Positions 42,261-50,481 of a stretch of DNA of 64,000 bases are shown here, in pieces; within the stretch, counting starts at the first letter, position 1, and the number at the start of each line of letters is the position of its first letter. A program made the position numbers and the translations under genes. Source of the DNA: Pullilachnospira sp963929535 (GTDB lineage Bacteria > Bacillota > Clostridia > Lachnospirales > Lachnospiraceae); NCBI GenBank assembly GCA_963929535.1, contig CAWVIZ010000014.1, positions 124,001 through 188,000 on the forward strand, written 5' to 3'. Below the pieces are notes generated by a model. The model was not told the DNA's origin, ran no database searches, and was given only the letters and a program-made list of their open reading frames with translations.

Positions 42261-43046
42261 ATGGTAAAACGATTTATCAAGGATATGCGGCGTTATCTGC
42301 CCTACACCAAATACGCCGCCAAATCCGGACTGAAAACAGAGGTGGCCACCTCCCATCTCAGCTGGCTGTGGTGGATCCTGGATCCGGTGCTGTTCATGCT
42401 GGTGTACTGGTTTATCTTTATGGTGATCTTCGGCCAGAAGAAGGAGTATTTCCATATCTTTGTGTTTGTGGGGCTGTCCATGTGGAATCTGTTCAACAAG
42501 ACGCTTTCCGGCAGTGTGAGGATCGTGGCGGCAAACAGGGCAGTGGTGACCAAGGTGTACATTCCCAAATATATCCTGATCCTGGTGCTGCTGGTTCAGA
42601 ATCTGTTCAAGATGCTGATCTCCTTTGCCATTGTGATCGTTATGATGATCTGGTCAAGGGTGGCGGTATCCTGGAATGTGGTGCTGGTGCTTCCCATTTT
42701 TCTGGATCTGCTGCTTCTGACCTTTGGGCTTGGCGCCATCTTTGCTCATTTTGGGGTATTTTTCAGCGATCTGAAAAATCTGACCAATGTGGGACTGCGG
42801 GTGCTGTTCTACATGTCAGGGATTTTTTATGTGATCTCGGACCGGGTGGGCGCGGCCGTAGCCACGCTGCTTCTCCGGGTGAATCCCATCGGATTTCTCA
42901 TCGACGCCTGCCGGGAAGCGCTGATCTACTGCAATACCCCCAGCATCCCTCTGATACTGCTGTGGTTTGTGATCGGCCTGGCCCTTTCCGCCATTGGGAT
43001 CGTAACGATCTATAAAAATGAAAACAATTATGTGAAGGTAATATAG
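42261..43046 (+). CDS. ABC-2 polysaccharide exporter permease (TagG/Wzm-like), second set
   Basis: 261 residues with six membrane segments and the family opening KYAAKSGLKTEVATSHLSWL, then WILDPVLFMLVYWF. AGGAG lies seven bases before the ATG at 42261. It abuts the ATPase gene with no gap (TAGATG). Together they form the cluster's second glycan exporter, so two different polymers or two export steps are likely. Confidence 0.92.
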   Translation: MVKRFIKDMRRYLPYTKYAAKSGLKTEVATSHLSWLWWILDPVLFMLVYWFIFMVIFGQKKEYFHIFVFVGLSMWNLFNKTLSGSVRIVAANRAVVTKVYIPKYILILVLLVQNLFKMLISFAIVIVMMIWSRVAVSWNVVLVLPIFLDLLLLTFGLGAIFAHFGVFFSDLKNLTNVGLRVLFYMSGIFYVISDRVGAAVATLLLRVNPIGFLIDACREALIYCNTPSIPLILLWFVIGLALSAIGIVTIYKNENNYVKVI

Positions 43047-43778
43047 ATGAAACCAGGAAATGCAATCGAAGTAAAGGATTTGAGGATAACGTACAAGTGT
43101 GTGAAGGCTCTTTCCCTGAAGAACAGTATTTTCCGCCTGAAAAAAAGCAAGCTGGAGGTGGTGGAGGCGGTCCGGGGGATTTCCTTTGAGGTAAAGAAGG
43201 GGGAGATCCTGGGGATCGTGGGAAAGAACGGAAGCGGGAAGTCCACGCTTTTGAAGGCGATCGCGGGAATTTTCTCACCGGATTCCGGTTCCATTGAGCT
43301 GGAAAGCGAATCGGTTTCGCTGCTGTCCATCGGCGTGGGATTCCAGAAGCAGATGAGCGGCAGAGAGAACATCATCCTTTCCGGGATGCTGCTGGGATTT
43401 ACGGAGCAGCAGGTGCGGGATAAGATGGATGAGATCATCGAGTTTGCGGGACTGGGGAAATTCATCGACATGCCGGTGAAAACCTACTCCAGCGGTATGC
43501 ACTCCAAGCTGGCTTTTTCCATCACGGCAGTGCTGGAGACAGATATCATGCTGATCGACGAGGTGCTGAGTGTGGGAGACGCCAAATTTAAGAAGAAAAG
43601 CTACCAGAAAATGAAGGAACTGATCACCGATGCCAACCGGACCGTTCTGATCGTATCCCACAGTGCGGACACTCTGGAAAAGCTTTGCACCAGCCTGCTG
43701 TGGCTCCATGAGGGAGAAGTGAAGATGCAGGGGGATACGCAGACAGTGCTGAAAGCGTATAATGAATTTATGGCGTAA
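43047..43778 (+). CDS. ABC polysaccharide exporter ATPase (TagH/Wzt-like), second set
   Basis: 243 residues. Walker A is GKNGSGKST, signature YSSGMHSKLAFS and Walker B IMLIDEVLSVGDAKF. Like the first set it lacks a long C-terminal recognition domain. The start codon directly follows the permease stop codon. A 32-bp miniature element lies six bases after its stop codon, inside the operon. Confidence 0.92.
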   Translation: MKPGNAIEVKDLRITYKCVKALSLKNSIFRLKKSKLEVVEAVRGISFEVKKGEILGIVGKNGSGKSTLLKAIAGIFSPDSGSIELESESVSLLSIGVGFQKQMSGRENIILSGMLLGFTEQQVRDKMDEIIEFAGLGKFIDMPVKTYSSGMHSKLAFSITAVLETDIMLIDEVLSVGDAKFKKKSYQKMKELITDANRTVLIVSHSADTLEKLCTSLLWLHEGEVKMQGDTQTVLKAYNEFMA

Positions 43779-43783
43779 TTTTT

Positions 43784-43815
43784 GCAACAGTGAAGCCGGA
43801 AGGCTGAACGGTAAC
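43784..43815 (-). mobile_element. 32-bp mini-hairpin element with 8-bp target duplication
   Basis: A single hairpin (GCAACAG...GTAAC ends) equal to the terminal 32 bases of the 143-bp element in inverted orientation. It is flanked by exact direct repeats TAATTTTT at 43776-43783 and 43816-43823, so it inserted on its own and is not a remnant of a longer copy at this site. It lies between the ABC ATPase and capD-like genes. Confidence 0.85.
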
Positions 43816-43862
43816 TAATTTTTCTGCAACAGTTCGGTTATCGGCAAAAGGATAAAAGTATT

Positions 43863-45740
43863 ATGAGACCAACGATCAAGATAAAAAACTGGAAAAATCC
43901 TAAAAAGAGAGTGAGGGTATTCCTGCTGCTCCTCTATGATATTGCAGTGATACTGCTGGCAGAATACGGGGCGCTGCTGATCCGGTTTGAGTTTCATCCG
44001 GAGCTGATCAAGCCCAATCATCTGAACGCATTGTCCCATTACAGTGTGATCAATGTACTCCTGACGCTGGTGATCTTTGCCCTGTTCGGCCTGTATGAGA
44101 GCCTGTGGCGGTATGCCAGCGTGACGGAACTGCTGAATCTGGTGTTGGCCTGCATCGTATCCGCCATGACTCAGATGGTGGGCACGTATATGATGCAGTA
44201 TCATCTGCCCAGATCGTATTATATTCTGTATCTGCTGCTGCTGCTTCCTCTGATGATGGGCGGAAGGTTTTCCTACCGGCTGCTGCGGATCTTAAGACAG
44301 AAGATTTACGCGGAGCGGCTGGAGGAACCCATCCTTACCATGGTGATCGGAGCAGGGGATGCGGGTACCGTGATCATCCGGGAGATGCAGACCAGCTACC
44401 ATCTGAGAAACCGGGTGGTCTGCGTGATCGATGACAGCAGGGAAAAGAAGGGAACCAGGATACGGGGGGTTCCCATAGTGGGAAGCAGAGCAGACATTCC
44501 GGCTGCCGCAAAGAAGTATAAGATCCAGGAAATCGTGGTGGCTATCCCCACGCTGGGGCCGAAAGACAAAAAAGAGATCCTGGAAATCTGTAAGGAGACA
44601 GGGTGTAAGCTGCGGCTTCTTCCCGGCGTTTACCAGCTGATCAATGAGGAGGTCAGTGTTTCCAAGCTGCGGGAGGTGGAGGTGGAGGATCTTCTGGGGA
44701 GAGATCCCATCCGGACAAATCTGGAGTCCGTGCTCCAGTATGTCCAGGGGAAACGCGTACTGGTGACCGGAGGCGGCGGTTCCATCGGAAGTGAACTCTG
44801 CCGTCAGATCGCGGCTCATCATCCCGGCCAGCTGGTGATCGTGGATATTTATGAGAACAGCGCCTATGAGATCCAGCAGGAGCTGCAGAGAAGCTATCCC
44901 TGGCTGAATCTGGTGGTGCTGATCGCCTCTGTGCGGAATACCCACCGGATACAGGATATTTTCGATACCTACCGGCCGGAGCTGGTGTACCATGCGGCGG
45001 CTCACAAGCACGTTCCTCTGATGGAGGACAGCCCCAATGAGGCCATAAAAAACAATGTATTCGGTACCCTGAACACTGCCAGGGCAGCCAGCGATGCGGG
45101 ATGCAGAAGGTTTATCCTGATCTCCACAGATAAAGCGGTGAATCCCACCAATATCATGGGCGCTTCCAAACGGATCAGCGAGATGATCATCCAGTGTCTC
45201 AACCGGACCTCCCGGACGGAATTTGTAGCGGTGCGGTTCGGAAATGTGCTGGGGAGCAACGGAAGTGTGATCCCGCTGTTTAAAAGACAGATCGCCCAGG
45301 GAGGTCCGGTGACGGTTACGGATCCCAATGTGATCCGTTATTTTATGACGATTCCGGAGGCTGTTTCCCTGGTTCTGCAGGCGGGAGCTTATGCCAGGGG
45401 CGGAGAGATCTTTGTGCTGGATATGGGAGAACCGGTACGCATTGATGATCTGGCCAGAAATCTGATCAAGCTGTCGGGTCTGCGGCCGGATGAGGATATC
45501 CAGATCGTCTATACCGGGCTGCGCCCGGGGGAGAAGCTGTATGAGGAGCTTCTGATGGCGGAGGAAGGGCTGAAGAAAACGGCCCATAAGAAGATCTTTA
45601 TCGGAAATCCGGTGGAATTCGATGCGGACCGTTTTATGGAACAGGTGGCGCTGCTGAAGGAAGAAGCCTACCGGGACAGCGCGCATATCCGGGAAACGGT
45701 GGCCCAGATCGTTCCCACCTATCGCTATCAGAAAAGGTAA
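43863..45740 (+). CDS. Membrane-bound nucleoside-diphosphate-sugar dehydratase/epimerase (CapD/PglF/WbpM family)
   Basis: 625 residues. Four N-terminal membrane helices (about 15-130) are followed by a CoA-binding-like Rossmann segment (MVIGAGDAGTVIIREMQTS). The catalytic SDR domain starts VLVTGGGGSIGSELCRQI and continues with YHAAAHKHVPLMEDSP, STDKAVNPTNIMGASKR and RFGNVLGSNGSVIPLF. The family makes UDP-4-keto-6-deoxy sugars, often the first step to diaminotrideoxy or FucNAc-type sugars. No aminotransferase is nearby, so the final sugar is unknown. Confidence 0.93.
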   Translation: MRPTIKIKNWKNPKKRVRVFLLLLYDIAVILLAEYGALLIRFEFHPELIKPNHLNALSHYSVINVLLTLVIFALFGLYESLWRYASVTELLNLVLACIVSAMTQMVGTYMMQYHLPRSYYILYLLLLLPLMMGGRFSYRLLRILRQKIYAERLEEPILTMVIGAGDAGTVIIREMQTSYHLRNRVVCVIDDSREKKGTRIRGVPIVGSRADIPAAAKKYKIQEIVVAIPTLGPKDKKEILEICKETGCKLRLLPGVYQLINEEVSVSKLREVEVEDLLGRDPIRTNLESVLQYVQGKRVLVTGGGGSIGSELCRQIAAHHPGQLVIVDIYENSAYEIQQELQRSYPWLNLVVLIASVRNTHRIQDIFDTYRPELVYHAAAHKHVPLMEDSPNEAIKNNVFGTLNTARAASDAGCRRFILISTDKAVNPTNIMGASKRISEMIIQCLNRTSRTEFVAVRFGNVLGSNGSVIPLFKRQIAQGGPVTVTDPNVIRYFMTIPEAVSLVLQAGAYARGGEIFVLDMGEPVRIDDLARNLIKLSGLRPDEDIQIVYTGLRPGEKLYEELLMAEEGLKKTAHKKIFIGNPVEFDADRFMEQVALLKEEAYRDSAHIRETVAQIVPTYRYQKR

Positions 45741-45749
45741 GGAGAGAAC

Positions 45750-47321
45750 ATGGAGAGAAAGAAAAGGATATTGGATCTGCTTTTGACTGTGCCGGTTTCC
45801 CTGCTGCTCACCCCTCTTTTCCTGATCCTGTGTATCTGGATCAGGCTGGATTCTCCGGGACCTGTTTTTTTCAGGCAGAAGCGGGTGGGGATCCATCAGA
45901 CGCATTTTGAGATTTTGAAATTTCGCACCATGCGCTCTGATACTCCAAAGGATGTGCCCACTCATCTGCTGAAGGATCCGGAGCAGTATATCACCCGGGC
46001 AGGGAGATTTCTCCGGAAAACCAGTCTGGATGAACTGCCGCAGCTCTGGAATATCCTGAAGGGAGATATGAGCATCGCAGGTCCCCGCCCGGCGCTCTGG
46101 AATCAGTATGATCTGCTGCGGGAACGGGAAAAGTACGGAGCCAACGATGTGCTTCCCGGTCTTACCGGATGGGCGCAGATCCACGGTAGGGATACCATCT
46201 CCATTCCCGAGAAGGCCAGGCTGGACGGATATTATGTGGCGCATCAGGGAATCCGGATGGATCTGAAGTGTATCTTTCTGACCGTGGCGGCCGTACTGCA
46301 GCACAGGGGCGTGCAGGAGGGCGGCACAGGAGCGGAAGGAAGCCGGGAAGAAAACGGAACTGCCGTAGGCCGGGAGTTCTTTGGGGATGATGACGGGGAA
46401 ACGGGCGGGGAGAGGGACACTCTTCCGCTGGTAAGCGTGGTGATCGCCACCCATCGCCGGAAGCGGGAGCTTAAACGGGCGCTGGCCAGTGTTTTCCGGC
46501 AGACATACCCCAATCTGGAGATCCTTCTGGTGGACGATAACAGCGATGAGAAATGGAATCAGTGGACAGAGCGGACAGCCGCCCGGGGAGCGGCTTCCAG
46601 CGGCAGACCTGTCTATTACATCCGAAATGAAAAAAATCTGGGATCCGCTGCCTCCAGAAACCGGGGGATCTGCCAGGCCCGGGGAGCATACATAACCTTT
46701 CTGGACGATGACGATGTCTATCTGCCGGAAAAGGTGGAATGTCAGGTTACGGCCATGCGGCGGGAGGAAGCGGACTATTCCATCATGGATCTGGCCCTTT
46801 ACCGGGAGGACGGCACGCTGGAAGAACGGCGTCGCCGGAGGTATCTGGAGGGGATCTGCTGGGAGGATACCGGAAGACTGCTGGCCTGCCATCTGATGTA
46901 TCATATGACCGGAACGGATACGCTGATGTTCCGGAAAAGCTATCTGAGGAAGATCGGAGGCTTTCCTCCCATGGATGTGGGAGATGAGTTTTACCTGATG
47001 ATGGAGGCTATTCAGGGCGGCGGCCGGGGAGCTTATGTGCCGGAATGTATGGTAAAAGCACTGGTGCACACGTCCACAGAAGGCCTGTCCAGCCGGCAGG
47101 GAAAGATCCGGGGGGAGAATGCCCTGTACGAATATAAGAAAAAATATTTTCCGGAACTTTCTTCCCGGGCGGTGCGGTACATTGCCATGCGCCATCATCT
47201 GGTGCTGGCCTACGCCCATCTTCGACAGAAAAGCTACGGGAAATTCCTGGGGGAAGGGTTTCGGGCTGTGCGCAGCGCGCCCATTGCCTGCGGGATGCTG
47301 GTGCTGAAAAGAAAAGGGTAA
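45750..47321 (+). CDS. Phosphoglycosyltransferase fused to a GT2 glycosyltransferase
   Basis: 523 residues in two enzymes. Residues ~1-195 form a small PglC-type sugar transferase: one N-terminal re-entrant helix (LLTVPVSLLLTPLFLILC), FEILKFRTMRSDT, DELPQLWNILKGDMSIAGPR and GLTGWAQI. A Gly/Glu-rich linker (about 195-225) leads to a GT2 domain with LVSVVIATHRRKRELKRALA, LLVDDNSDEKW and FLDDDDVY. Such a fusion would join the first two steps of glycan-lipid assembly. It is the second initiating enzyme in the cluster, besides 28595. It ends six bases before the next gene. Confidence 0.9.
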   Translation: MERKKRILDLLLTVPVSLLLTPLFLILCIWIRLDSPGPVFFRQKRVGIHQTHFEILKFRTMRSDTPKDVPTHLLKDPEQYITRAGRFLRKTSLDELPQLWNILKGDMSIAGPRPALWNQYDLLREREKYGANDVLPGLTGWAQIHGRDTISIPEKARLDGYYVAHQGIRMDLKCIFLTVAAVLQHRGVQEGGTGAEGSREENGTAVGREFFGDDDGETGGERDTLPLVSVVIATHRRKRELKRALASVFRQTYPNLEILLVDDNSDEKWNQWTERTAARGAASSGRPVYYIRNEKNLGSAASRNRGICQARGAYITFLDDDDVYLPEKVECQVTAMRREEADYSIMDLALYREDGTLEERRRRRYLEGICWEDTGRLLACHLMYHMTGTDTLMFRKSYLRKIGGFPPMDVGDEFYLMMEAIQGGGRGAYVPECMVKALVHTSTEGLSSRQGKIRGENALYEYKKKYFPELSSRAVRYIAMRHHLVLAYAHLRQKSYGKFLGEGFRAVRSAPIACGMLVLKRKG

Positions 47322-47327
47322 CGAACG

Positions 47328-48548
47328 ATGAACAGAAAATGGCAGAATCTCATAAAGACCATGTGGGCGCGCCTGACCTTCCGGGGAGAACCTTCTCCGG
47401 AGGGTTGGGTGTTTTCGTCTGTCCATAACCGGACATTTAACTATAATTCCAGATATCTGTTTTTATATGTCAGGGAACACTGTCCGGGAATCCATCCTTA
47501 CTATGTGGTGGAGGACCCGGAACTTCGGGAAAGACTGTCCCGGGAATATGGAGAAGGATATTTTATCGACAGCAGCACCCTTCAGGGGATACGGAAAATA
47601 CTGTCCTGCAAGGTATGGTTTACATCCACGGCGCCGCCTCTGTACGGTACAGGATTCCGGAAAAAATACAGGATCTATAATCTGTGGCATGGCGTGCCGC
47701 TGAAGACTGTGGGAATGGAGCAGGGAAATCTTTCCCGGCTGACCAGAATGTATTACAGATACTTTTTTGCTGACAATTATCAGGGAGTGCTTACCACCTC
47801 CCAGGCGCTGGTTCCGGTGATGAGCCGGAGTTTTCTGGTGGAACCGGAGCGGATCAAGGTGTGGGGGCAGCCCAGAAATGACTGTCTGTTTGCAGAGCAG
47901 GATGCCCGCGGGCGGCTTGGTTCCCTGTTCTGTAATGGAGGGGGTGAGGGAGGCGGGCAGGAGCTGCCGGAATTTGAGAAGGCCATCTTGTATGCTCCCA
48001 CATTCCGGGATCATGGCGAGACCCGTCTTTTCCCATTTCCGGAGTTTGAAGGGGAAGGCGGCGGACCGGAAAGACTGGAGCGCTTTCTGAAAGAACACCG
48101 GATGCTGCTCTGTATCCGCAGCCACCTCTACGACAGGACGGAATACGGATGGCTGGCGGAGACGGACAGGCCCGGCAGCCATATCCGGTTCCTGAATGAG
48201 GACCGCGCGGAAGACATTATGACTGTGCTGAACTGCTTTGATCTGCTGATCACGGATTATTCCAGTATCTATATTGATTACCTTCTGATGGAAAGACCCA
48301 TTATTTTTCTGCCCTACGACCGGAAGGAATACCTGGCGGACAGGGGGCTGAATTTTGATTACGATGACGTGACGCCGGGACCGAAGCCGGAGCATTTTTC
48401 CCGGTTCCTGGAATGGATGGAAAGGCTGCTGGAAGGAAAGGACGATCCCTACAGGGAGGAGCGGAGGCGGGTGAACCACTTTTTTAACCAGATCACGGGC
48501 CCCTGCTGTGAGGATATATGCAGAAAGGTGATGGAGGAAGAAATGTAA
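47328..48548 (+). CDS. CDP-glycerol glycerophosphotransferase-family protein
   Basis: 406 residues. TagB/TagF-family motifs are present: YNLWHGVPLKTVG (the active-site HGxPLK), VWGQPRNDCLF, LYAPTFRD and LITDYSSIYIDYLLMERPI. The enzyme transfers glycerol phosphate (or a related polyol phosphate) from a CDP-activated donor to a membrane acceptor. A short Gly/Glu-rich insertion (NGGGEGGGQE) lies mid-protein. It precedes tagD and three further relatives, which marks a teichoic-acid-like module. Confidence 0.9.
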   Translation: MNRKWQNLIKTMWARLTFRGEPSPEGWVFSSVHNRTFNYNSRYLFLYVREHCPGIHPYYVVEDPELRERLSREYGEGYFIDSSTLQGIRKILSCKVWFTSTAPPLYGTGFRKKYRIYNLWHGVPLKTVGMEQGNLSRLTRMYYRYFFADNYQGVLTTSQALVPVMSRSFLVEPERIKVWGQPRNDCLFAEQDARGRLGSLFCNGGGEGGGQELPEFEKAILYAPTFRDHGETRLFPFPEFEGEGGGPERLERFLKEHRMLLCIRSHLYDRTEYGWLAETDRPGSHIRFLNEDRAEDIMTVLNCFDLLITDYSSIYIDYLLMERPIIFLPYDRKEYLADRGLNFDYDDVTPGPKPEHFSRFLEWMERLLEGKDDPYREERRRVNHFFNQITGPCCEDICRKVMEEEM

Positions 48549-48578
48549 TATCCAGGTTAAGAAAATTTTAAGGAATTG

Positions 48579-48608
48579 TTGAATTGTACAGCTCACCTGT
48601 TGTATAAT
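48579..48608 (+). promoter_or_regulatory. Internal promoter upstream of tagD
   Basis: TTGAAT (48579-48584), 18-base spacer, TATAAT (48603-48608). The predicted start is near 48615, and a terminator-like hairpin follows within 20-55 bases. Confidence 0.7.
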
Positions 48609-48634
48609 AAAAAGAACGACAGTAAAATAGATAC

Positions 48635-48671
48635 GCACCTGAACCGCTCTGGCGAATTCAGGTGCATTTTT
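48635..48671 (+). terminator. Terminator-like hairpin in the tagD leader
   Basis: GCACCTGAA (48635-48643) pairs perfectly with TTCAGGTGC (48657-48665) around a 13-base loop, followed by ATTTTTC. It stands between the internal promoter and tagD, so it could end read-through from upstream or act as an attenuator for the tagD transcript. Confidence 0.75.
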
Positions 48672-48704
48672 CGGGAAAGGCAAGAAACGGACGGGAGAAA
48701 AGAG

Positions 48705-49097
48705 ATGAAAAAAGTAATCACGTACGGAACGTATGATCTGCTTCATTATGGACACGTAAAGCTGCTGCAGAGAGCCAGAGCGCTGGGAGATTATCTGATC
48801 GTGGGACTCTCCACAGATGAATTTAACTGGAATGAGAAGCATAAAAAATGCTACTTCTCTTATGAGGAGAGAAAGAGCCTGCTGGAAGCGCTGCGGTATG
48901 TGGACCTGGTGATCCCGGAGAACTCCTGGGACCAGAAGATTTCAGATGTAAAAGAATTTAAAGCGGATGTGTTTGTGATAGGAGACGACTGGAAGGGAAA
49001 GTTTGATTTCCTGAAGGATTACTGTGAGGTGGTATATCTTCCCAGGACACCGGAGATCTCCACAACACAGATCAAGAAAGATCTGGGAAAACAGTAG
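48705..49097 (+). CDS. tagD: Glycerol-3-phosphate cytidylyltransferase
   Basis: 130 residues, the normal TagD length. It contains the nucleotidyltransferase signature TYGTYDLLHYGHVKLL (HxGH motif) and RTPEISTTQIKK. It makes CDP-glycerol from CTP and glycerol-3-phosphate, the donor for the four glycerophosphotransferase-family proteins around it. An open extension upstream crosses the promoter and hairpin and is not coding; GGGAGAAAAGAG precedes the chosen ATG. It lies nine bases before the next gene. Confidence 0.95.
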   Translation: MKKVITYGTYDLLHYGHVKLLQRARALGDYLIVGLSTDEFNWNEKHKKCYFSYEERKSLLEALRYVDLVIPENSWDQKISDVKEFKADVFVIGDDWKGKFDFLKDYCEVVYLPRTPEISTTQIKKDLGKQ

Positions 49098-49106
49098 GAG
49101 AAACGT

Positions 49107-50477
49107 ATGGATCGATACGGAAAAGTACAGGGCGGACGGCGCCTGGTCCGCAGTTATGTGAAAAGACCCGTAAAGAGGGCCATTGCTCTGTACGGGAAGG
49201 AGCATCCCGGCTTTCGGAAAGCCTGGAAGAGGCTGTTATACCAAAAGAGAAGGTTTTATTACCGGATAAGAAGCCTGAATGTGAAGCCGGATGAGAAAAC
49301 CGTGGTGTTTAATTCCTTTAATGGGAAGTCCTATGGCTGCAGTCCCCGGGCGATTTATGAATATATGCTGTCCCACAGCGAGTTCGACGGTTGGACCTTT
49401 ATCTGGGCCTTCCGGGATGTGGAAAAACACCGGTTCCTGGAGCAGTATCCCAATACCCGGGTGATTCCCCAGACAGCCCAGATCTATGAACGGTATCTGG
49501 CGGGGGCAAAGTATTGGATCACCAATTACCGGCTGCCGGAACATGTATGGCCCGGCCCGGATCAGGTGTATGTTCAGTGCTGGCACGGCACGCCGCTGAA
49601 AAGGCTGGGATATGATCTTCAGACTTCAGAAAATGCCATCGACTCCATACAGGAGATACGGGAAAAATATGATATGGATGCGGAAAAGTTCAGCTACATC
49701 CTGTCACCCTCCCGGTTTGCCAGCCAGCGCTTTATCTCAGCCTGGGACCTGAAGAGAAAAGGGATGGAGGACAAGATCCTGGAGGTGGGGTATCCCAGAA
49801 ATGATTTTCTGGTGAATTGCCGGCCGGAGGATATCTCCGCCATCAGGGAAAATCTGGGGATTCCCCAGGGGAAGAAGGTAATCCTGTACGCGCCTACCTG
49901 GAGAGATAACCAGCATCAGGCGGGAGTGGGATTTACCTATGATCTGCGGCTGGATTTCAACAGGCTGAGACGGGAGCTGGGGGAGGAGTATGTGATCGTT
50001 TTCCGGGTACATTATCTGGTGGCGGAGAGCTTTTCCTTTGAGGATTTCCGGGGATTCATCGTGGATGCCTCCGGCTATGACGATATCAATCATCTGTATC
50101 TGATCGCGGATCTGCTGGTGACGGACTACTCCAGCGTGATTTTCGATTACGGGATCCTGAAAAAGCCCATGCTGTTTTATATGTACGATCTGGAGGAATA
50201 TAAGGACAGCATCCGGGGATTTTATTTTGACATTGACCGGCTTCCGGGCAGGATCGTAACCCGGGAGGAGGAGCTGCCCCAGGCGATCCGGGAAAGCATC
50301 CAACAGTTCGTCTATGATGAAAAATACAGAGATTTTAACGGGACGTTCAGCCATATGGAGGATGGGAATGCCAGTGCCCGCTTTGTGAAGCGGGTATTTC
50401 CCCAGATAAAAGTGACATCTCCCGGACGGAAGCCAGGAGCTGTGCTTTCGGCGGCGGGACAGGAGACAGAGGTATAA
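49107..50477 (+). CDS. CDP-glycerol glycerophosphotransferase-family protein
   Basis: 456 residues. A basic N-terminus (~50 residues) suits membrane-surface binding. Family motifs are VFNSFNGKSYGCSPRAIYEY, VQCWHGTPLKRLGYDL, VGYPRNDF, LYAPTWRDNQH and LVTDYSSVIFDYGIL. It is closely related to the protein at 53835 (shared GKxYxCSPRA and CWHGTPLKxLGYDL), indicating duplication. It probably primes or extends a poly(glycerol phosphate) chain. Confidence 0.92.
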   Translation: MDRYGKVQGGRRLVRSYVKRPVKRAIALYGKEHPGFRKAWKRLLYQKRRFYYRIRSLNVKPDEKTVVFNSFNGKSYGCSPRAIYEYMLSHSEFDGWTFIWAFRDVEKHRFLEQYPNTRVIPQTAQIYERYLAGAKYWITNYRLPEHVWPGPDQVYVQCWHGTPLKRLGYDLQTSENAIDSIQEIREKYDMDAEKFSYILSPSRFASQRFISAWDLKRKGMEDKILEVGYPRNDFLVNCRPEDISAIRENLGIPQGKKVILYAPTWRDNQHQAGVGFTYDLRLDFNRLRRELGEEYVIVFRVHYLVAESFSFEDFRGFIVDASGYDDINHLYLIADLLVTDYSSVIFDYGILKKPMLFYMYDLEEYKDSIRGFYFDIDRLPGRIVTREEELPQAIRESIQQFVYDEKYRDFNGTFSHMEDGNASARFVKRVFPQIKVTSPGRKPGAVLSAAGQETEV

Positions 50478-50481
50478 GACA

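Noticed and set aside
44292..47426. A >1000-codon minus-strand open frame across the capD-like and PGT-GT2 genes
   Set aside because: It has no family features and spans two well-supported plus-strand genes and their junction; it reflects codon bias.
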